In this document: piece by piece, positions 61,145 to 64,000 of the stretch
Numbering within the stretch: the first letter of the stretch is position 1
Layout of the letters: each line of letters starts with the position of its first letter
Assembly: GCF_002929505.1 (NCBI RefSeq)
Contig: NZ_PJJL01000064.1
Coordinates: 1,918-65,917 of the forward strand
Source: Cryobacterium sp. Y57
GTDB lineage: Bacteria; Actinomycetota; Actinomycetes; Actinomycetales; Microbacteriaceae
Length of the DNA stretch: 64,000 nucleotides
Direction of reading: 5' to 3'
Notes under the pieces: generated by a model
What the model was told of the DNA's origin: nothing
Databases searched by the model: none
The model's input: only the letters and a program-made list of their open reading frames with translations
Translations under genes and position numbers: made by a program

Positions 61145-61489
61145 ACGAAAGTGACAGGGCCCCAGTCAGCACCGCGGAGCGCGTGGGGTGGGGCCGTCTT
61201 GCAAAAGGACACGCCTCGACATCGAGATCATGTGCGGGCGCGGGGCCGGTACTGGGGTAAGCCGGCGAACGGGTAAGGCACTTTTCGTCAGCGTAACCCG
61301 AACGGGGGGTGCCGACAAGAGGCGCCAGAGGAATCACCGATGCGGCATGACCGACAACGGGGACATCGCGGCGGGATTAATGTTCTGGCGGTGCCACTGC
61401 TCTGAAACCTCCGCCCGGTGCCCGGCAATTCCCAAGAAGAGGGACTGATCAGATGTGAGAGTCTGTATTGTTCTAGTAGTGTTGCAAAC
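61145..61489. other. intergenic region, no gene recognised
   Basis: About 345 bases between the divergent hydrolase and GntR genes. Overlapping frames have no recognisable family. It should contain both promoters. Confidence 0.5.
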
Positions 61490-61846
61490 ATGTTGTTCGT
61501 AGTGGATGCAGCTCTGACAGTGTCGCTGGCGGAGCAGATCGCGGTACAGGTGCGTGCGGGGGTCGTGAATGGTGAGCTCCAGCCTGGCGATCGGCTGCCT
61601 CCGGCTCGTGACCTGGCAAAGTCTCTGCGCGTGAATATGCACACGGTATTGCGTGCCTACGCGGAGCTGCGGGACGACGAGGTCATTGAAATGCGTCAGG
61701 GGCGCGGGGCGTTCGTGCGTCAAGACGCTGGCGCCGGACTTATCCGAGTGACCGAACTGGCCGCCCAATTGAAGTACGAGGCGCGCAAGCTTGGGCTGAC
61801 GCAGCCAGAAATTTTGCGATTGATGCAGAGGGGTGGGACTACGTGA
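61490..61846 (+). CDS. GntR-family regulator, YtrA type
   Basis: From ATG 61490 the 118-residue protein has the GntR winged helix (SLAEQIAVQVRAGVVNGELQ, PGDRLPPARDLAKSLRVNMH, TVLRAYAELRDDEVIEMRQG). A short helical tail follows, without a sensor domain, as in YtrA-type regulators. The open frame extends upstream to 61418 without coding character. It overlaps the next membrane-protein gene by GTGA, a common regulator/transporter pairing, so it likely controls this operon. Confidence 0.92.
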   Translation: MLFVVDAALTVSLAEQIAVQVRAGVVNGELQPGDRLPPARDLAKSLRVNMHTVLRAYAELRDDEVIEMRQGRGAFVRQDAGAGLIRVTELAAQLKYEARKLGLTQPEILRLMQRGGTT

Positions 61847-62847
61847 GTGGTAAAAGTGGGAATTCGGAGAGAGCTCGGAGGGCCCTGGCCGGGGCCTCGT
61901 TGTGCGTGCCGGTGTTGGTGGTGATCATCTCGTGGTGGACCTGGCGCGATCATCTTCCGGCCGAACTCGCGTCGCATTGGTCGAGTTTGGGGCCAGCGGA
62001 TGACGCGATGGCTGCGGGCGCGCTGCTCGCCCTGAATCTCGTTCTGACGGGTGTGCCGGCCGTTGCCGGCGTCGCGATCGGTTTGTGGCCCGGAATCAGC
62101 GCGCGGGCCAGGCGAGGTGTTTTTTTCTTTCTGGGTGTGTTCGGCGGGATGGGCGCTACCACTTGGTTGCTCTCCGTTGGTCTGACGATCCAGATGGGCG
62201 ACCCGTATGAGGTTGTACTCGGGCCTTGGGTCATAGTGTCTTTTGTCGCGGCCGGATACGGGTTCATTCCATTCGCTATCTCACCCAAGCCCCGTCTCGA
62301 GGCGACGGATGTCGAGAGGCGATTCAAGTTCGCGCCCAGTGAGAGTGGAGCATGGTCCCAAACAATCACGGGAACTCTGTTTGCCTGGGCAACGATTGGA
62401 TTGATCATTTTAGGCGCTGTGCTCTACGGACCCGCGATCATCGACGGGCGCATCATCGGCGGACTCCTTGGGATGATCACGATAGCTGTAGCGATTCTCG
62501 TGGTGGCACTGTTCATCCGTCTGCGCGTGACTGCGGATTGGCGCGGCCTGCGGGTGGTCTCGGCAATATTTCGGATTCCGCTGAAACGCATCCGTCTCGA
62601 CGCGATCGACGTGATCGAGGCGGCGGAACTACGACCCACCGAGTGGGGCGGGTGGGGCTATCGCATCATGCCCGGACGATCAGCAGTCATCCTCCGAAAG
62701 GGACCCGGGCTGATTGTGACGACAACGAACGAGAAGCAGTTCGCGATCAGTCTCGACGATCCCGAAACGCCGGCAGCGCTGCTGGCCACTCTCCGAGACA
62801 ACAACAACGCAGCACTGCGTGCGGCGGCAAAAGACGTCAAGTCATGA
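61843..62847 (+). CDS. DUF1648-type membrane protein
   Basis: This 334-residue protein has an N-terminal stretch LPAELASHWSSLGPADDAMA that matches the DUF1648 motif (LPxxVPxHW-type). Membrane helices lie at about 16-34, 57-77, 87-108, 118-138, 188-208 and 213-233. A C-terminal soluble domain follows with PLKRIRLDAIDVIEAAELRP and KGPGLIVTTTNEKQFAISLD, resembling a PH-like fold. It is coupled to the YtrA-type regulator. In Firmicutes such pairs act in cell-envelope stress. The role here is unknown. Confidence 0.8.
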   Translation: MSGKSGNSERARRALAGASLCVPVLVVIISWWTWRDHLPAELASHWSSLGPADDAMAAGALLALNLVLTGVPAVAGVAIGLWPGISARARRGVFFFLGVFGGMGATTWLLSVGLTIQMGDPYEVVLGPWVIVSFVAAGYGFIPFAISPKPRLEATDVERRFKFAPSESGAWSQTITGTLFAWATIGLIILGAVLYGPAIIDGRIIGGLLGMITIAVAILVVALFIRLRVTADWRGLRVVSAIFRIPLKRIRLDAIDVIEAAELRPTEWGGWGYRIMPGRSAVILRKGPGLIVTTTNEKQFAISLDDPETPAALLATLRDNNNAALRAAAKDVKS

Positions 62848-63206
62848 CGCCGATGACCAGCAGAACAGGCTGAAGCCCGACTGGTTTCAGCAGGCGCATG
62901 CTGCTTGGCTCTCACTGCCGTCGGTTGAGCCACGCTTTGATGAAGCAATTCATGCTCCAACCAGTCTAAGGGTCTGCGCGCCGCACGACAAGCGTCGCCC
63001 TCGCCCTGCGTGGTCGGGCGGCAATCGACGGCCACCTGGCCGCGCTGCGTGCACTAGCGGGGTAAAGCCGCCGGGACCGTGCACGCGGATTGCTCGACCG
63101 ATGGCTGCGCAGGCGCTCTACCAGCGTGCGTCAGTGTAGGAGAGCCACTATGTAGCAATAGCGGCGGTTGTGCGCTGAATGCGCGCGCATATAGGGTGAA
63201 TGTTGA
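62848..63206. other. intergenic region before the riboswitch
   Basis: About 360 bases with no convincing gene. GTAGGAGAGCCACTATG near 63137 looks like a ribosome binding site and start but gives only one codon before a stop. The thiD promoter should lie at its right end; CATATAGGG around 63188-63196 could be its -10 region. Confidence 0.5.
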
Positions 63207-63281
63207 CACGGGGTGCCGCACATAGTGTGCGTGCTGAGATCAATACCCGTCGAACCTGTCTAGTTAGTACTAGCGAAGGAA
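63207..63281 (+). promoter_or_regulatory. TPP riboswitch (THI element) upstream of thiD
   Basis: The conserved parts are present in order: CACGGGGTGC, GCTGAGAT, ATACCCGTCGAACCTG, TCTAGTTAGTACTAGCG and AAGGAA. This matches the THI-box consensus (GGGGTGC, CTGAGA, ACCCGTxGAACCTG, AxxTAxCxxxGCGxAGGGA). The variable P3 arm is CGCACATAGTGTGCG. The GAAGGA at the 3' edge is also the thiD ribosome binding site, so TPP probably represses by blocking translation initiation. Confidence 0.93.
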
Positions 63282-63289
63282 TGTCACGG

Positions 63290-64000
63290 ATGACTGATCG
63301 AACCTCCCAGCTCGCGTTGCGGCAAACGCCACGAATTTTGAGTATCGCCGGAACCGATCCGACCGGCGGCGCCGGGATTCAGGCCGACCTGAAGAGCATT
63401 GCGGCCAACGGCGGCTACGGTATGGCGGTGATCAGTGCTCTGGTCGCGCAGAATACGCGCGGGGTGCGCTCGGTGCACACCCCGCCTGTGGATTTTCTGC
63501 GCGCACAGTTGAACGCCGTGAGCGACGATGTGACCATTGACGCCGTCAAGATCGGCATGCTCGCTCAACTCGACGTCATTACCGAGGTGCGCTCCTGGCT
63601 CGGGGAGTGTCGACCGCCCCTGGTGGTGCTCGACCCGGTGATGGTAGCAACGAGTGGTGACCGGCTGCTTGACCGCTCAGCCGAGCAGGCGCTGCGCGAC
63701 CTGATCCCTCAGGTCGATCTCGTCACGCCCAACGTTCCCGAGCTGGCTGTTCTGCTCGACGAGCACCCGGCGGCCACCTGGGCGGAGGCCCTGGAGCAGG
63801 GCGGAAGGTTGTCTGCTCGCACCGGTGTCACCGTGCTGGTCAAGGGCGGCCATCTCAACGAAACCAGCTGCCCGGATGCCCTGGTCAACACCCAGGGGCT
63901 GCTGTCGCACAGCGTGGTCGAGGTTGCGTTGCCACGTATCCGCACCAGGAACACGCACGGCACCGGATGCTCGCTCTCCTCAGCCATGGCCACGGTGCAG
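63290..64000 (+). CDS. thiD: hydroxymethylpyrimidine (phosphate) kinase ThiD, cut by window end
   Basis: The 237 residues visible begin MTDRTSQLALRQTPRILSIA and contain AGTDPTGGAGIQADLKSIAA (substrate site), VISALVAQNTRGV, KIGMLAQLDV, LDPVMVATSGDRLL, TPNVPELAVLL, VLVKGGH, and the anion hole/catalytic NTHGTGCSLSSAMAT. ThiD phosphorylates HMP and HMP-P in thiamine synthesis. ATG 63290 is nine bases behind GAAGGA, and an in-frame ATG at 63281 is too close to it. The gene continues past the window and may be a fusion with TenA or ThiE as in some Actinobacteria. Confidence 0.94.
   Translation, partial: MTDRTSQLALRQTPRILSIAGTDPTGGAGIQADLKSIAANGGYGMAVISALVAQNTRGVRSVHTPPVDFLRAQLNAVSDDVTIDAVKIGMLAQLDVITEVRSWLGECRPPLVVLDPVMVATSGDRLLDRSAEQALRDLIPQVDLVTPNVPELAVLLDEHPAATWAEALEQGGRLSARTGVTVLVKGGHLNETSCPDALVNTQGLLSHSVVEVALPRIRTRNTHGTGCSLSSAMATVQ

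Noticed and set aside
63137-63160. Good ribosome binding site with ATG (GGAGAGCCACTATG)
   Set aside because: The ATG is followed immediately by a stop codon.

Overview
The window comes from the chromosome of a high-GC Gram-positive bacterium. The family Microbacteriaceae or a close relative fits best. This rests on frequent GTG/TTG starts, many ATGA/GTGA gene overlaps, a complete mycofactocin locus, lipoproteins with Actinobacteria-type signals, and a THI-box in front of thiD. No rRNA, CRISPR array or complete tRNA is present.

Region 1 (1-7.9 kb): the 3' end of an IS30-family element, a small membrane protein, a self-regulated PadR/ABC/FtsX-type permease operon, a nitroreductase-family protein, and three unrelated lipoproteins, one apparently starting at ATT.

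Region 2 (7.9-27.9 kb) is an accessory island. It opens with a broken DUF6262-type transposon gene and a non-coding stretch. A class II lanthipeptide operon follows (9.1-17.5 kb): two dissimilar precursors, a hairpin attenuator, one LanM, a one-helix membrane protein, a C39-peptidase ABC exporter LanT, a 56-residue two-helix protein and an ABC-2 immunity-type exporter. ISL3 and IS30 remnants come next. After them lies a complete Tn402/Tn5053-type transposon (18,198-24,147) with tniA-tniB-tniQ, a serine resolvase, a res-like site, 25-bp terminal repeats and a 5-bp target duplication. It carries a lipoprotein and an SdpI-family membrane protein as cargo. The island ends with another lipoprotein, IS5-type debris, an exonuclease-BRCT protein and a 3' fragment of an elongator tRNA-Met, probably an attachment-site scar.

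Region 3 (28-38.6 kb): regulator/transporter pairs. These are a MmyB-type regulator divergent from a DHA2 MFS pump, an AraC regulator divergent from a decayed NmrA-like/DUF1772 pair, a MacB-like ABC pair divergent from a NarL-type two-component system, and an MHS-family symporter.

Region 4 (38.7-52.4 kb): LysR-mmsB-mmsA (3-hydroxyisobutyrate/methylmalonate-semialdehyde catabolism, valine side), a DUF429 protein, and the mycofactocin locus mftA-B-C-[alcohol dehydrogenase pseudogene]-D-E-F with divergent mftR-mftG. The precursor, its chaperone and radical-SAM maturase, the peptidase, the FMN enzyme, the glycosyltransferase and the GMC oxidoreductase all look intact. The linked NDMA-dependent dehydrogenase is frameshifted.

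Region 5 (52.5-64 kb): an OpuC-type glycine betaine/choline ABC operon, a GH38 alpha-mannosidase, a secreted alpha/beta hydrolase, a GntR/YtrA regulator with a DUF1648-type membrane protein, and a TPP riboswitch controlling thiD, which runs off the window end.
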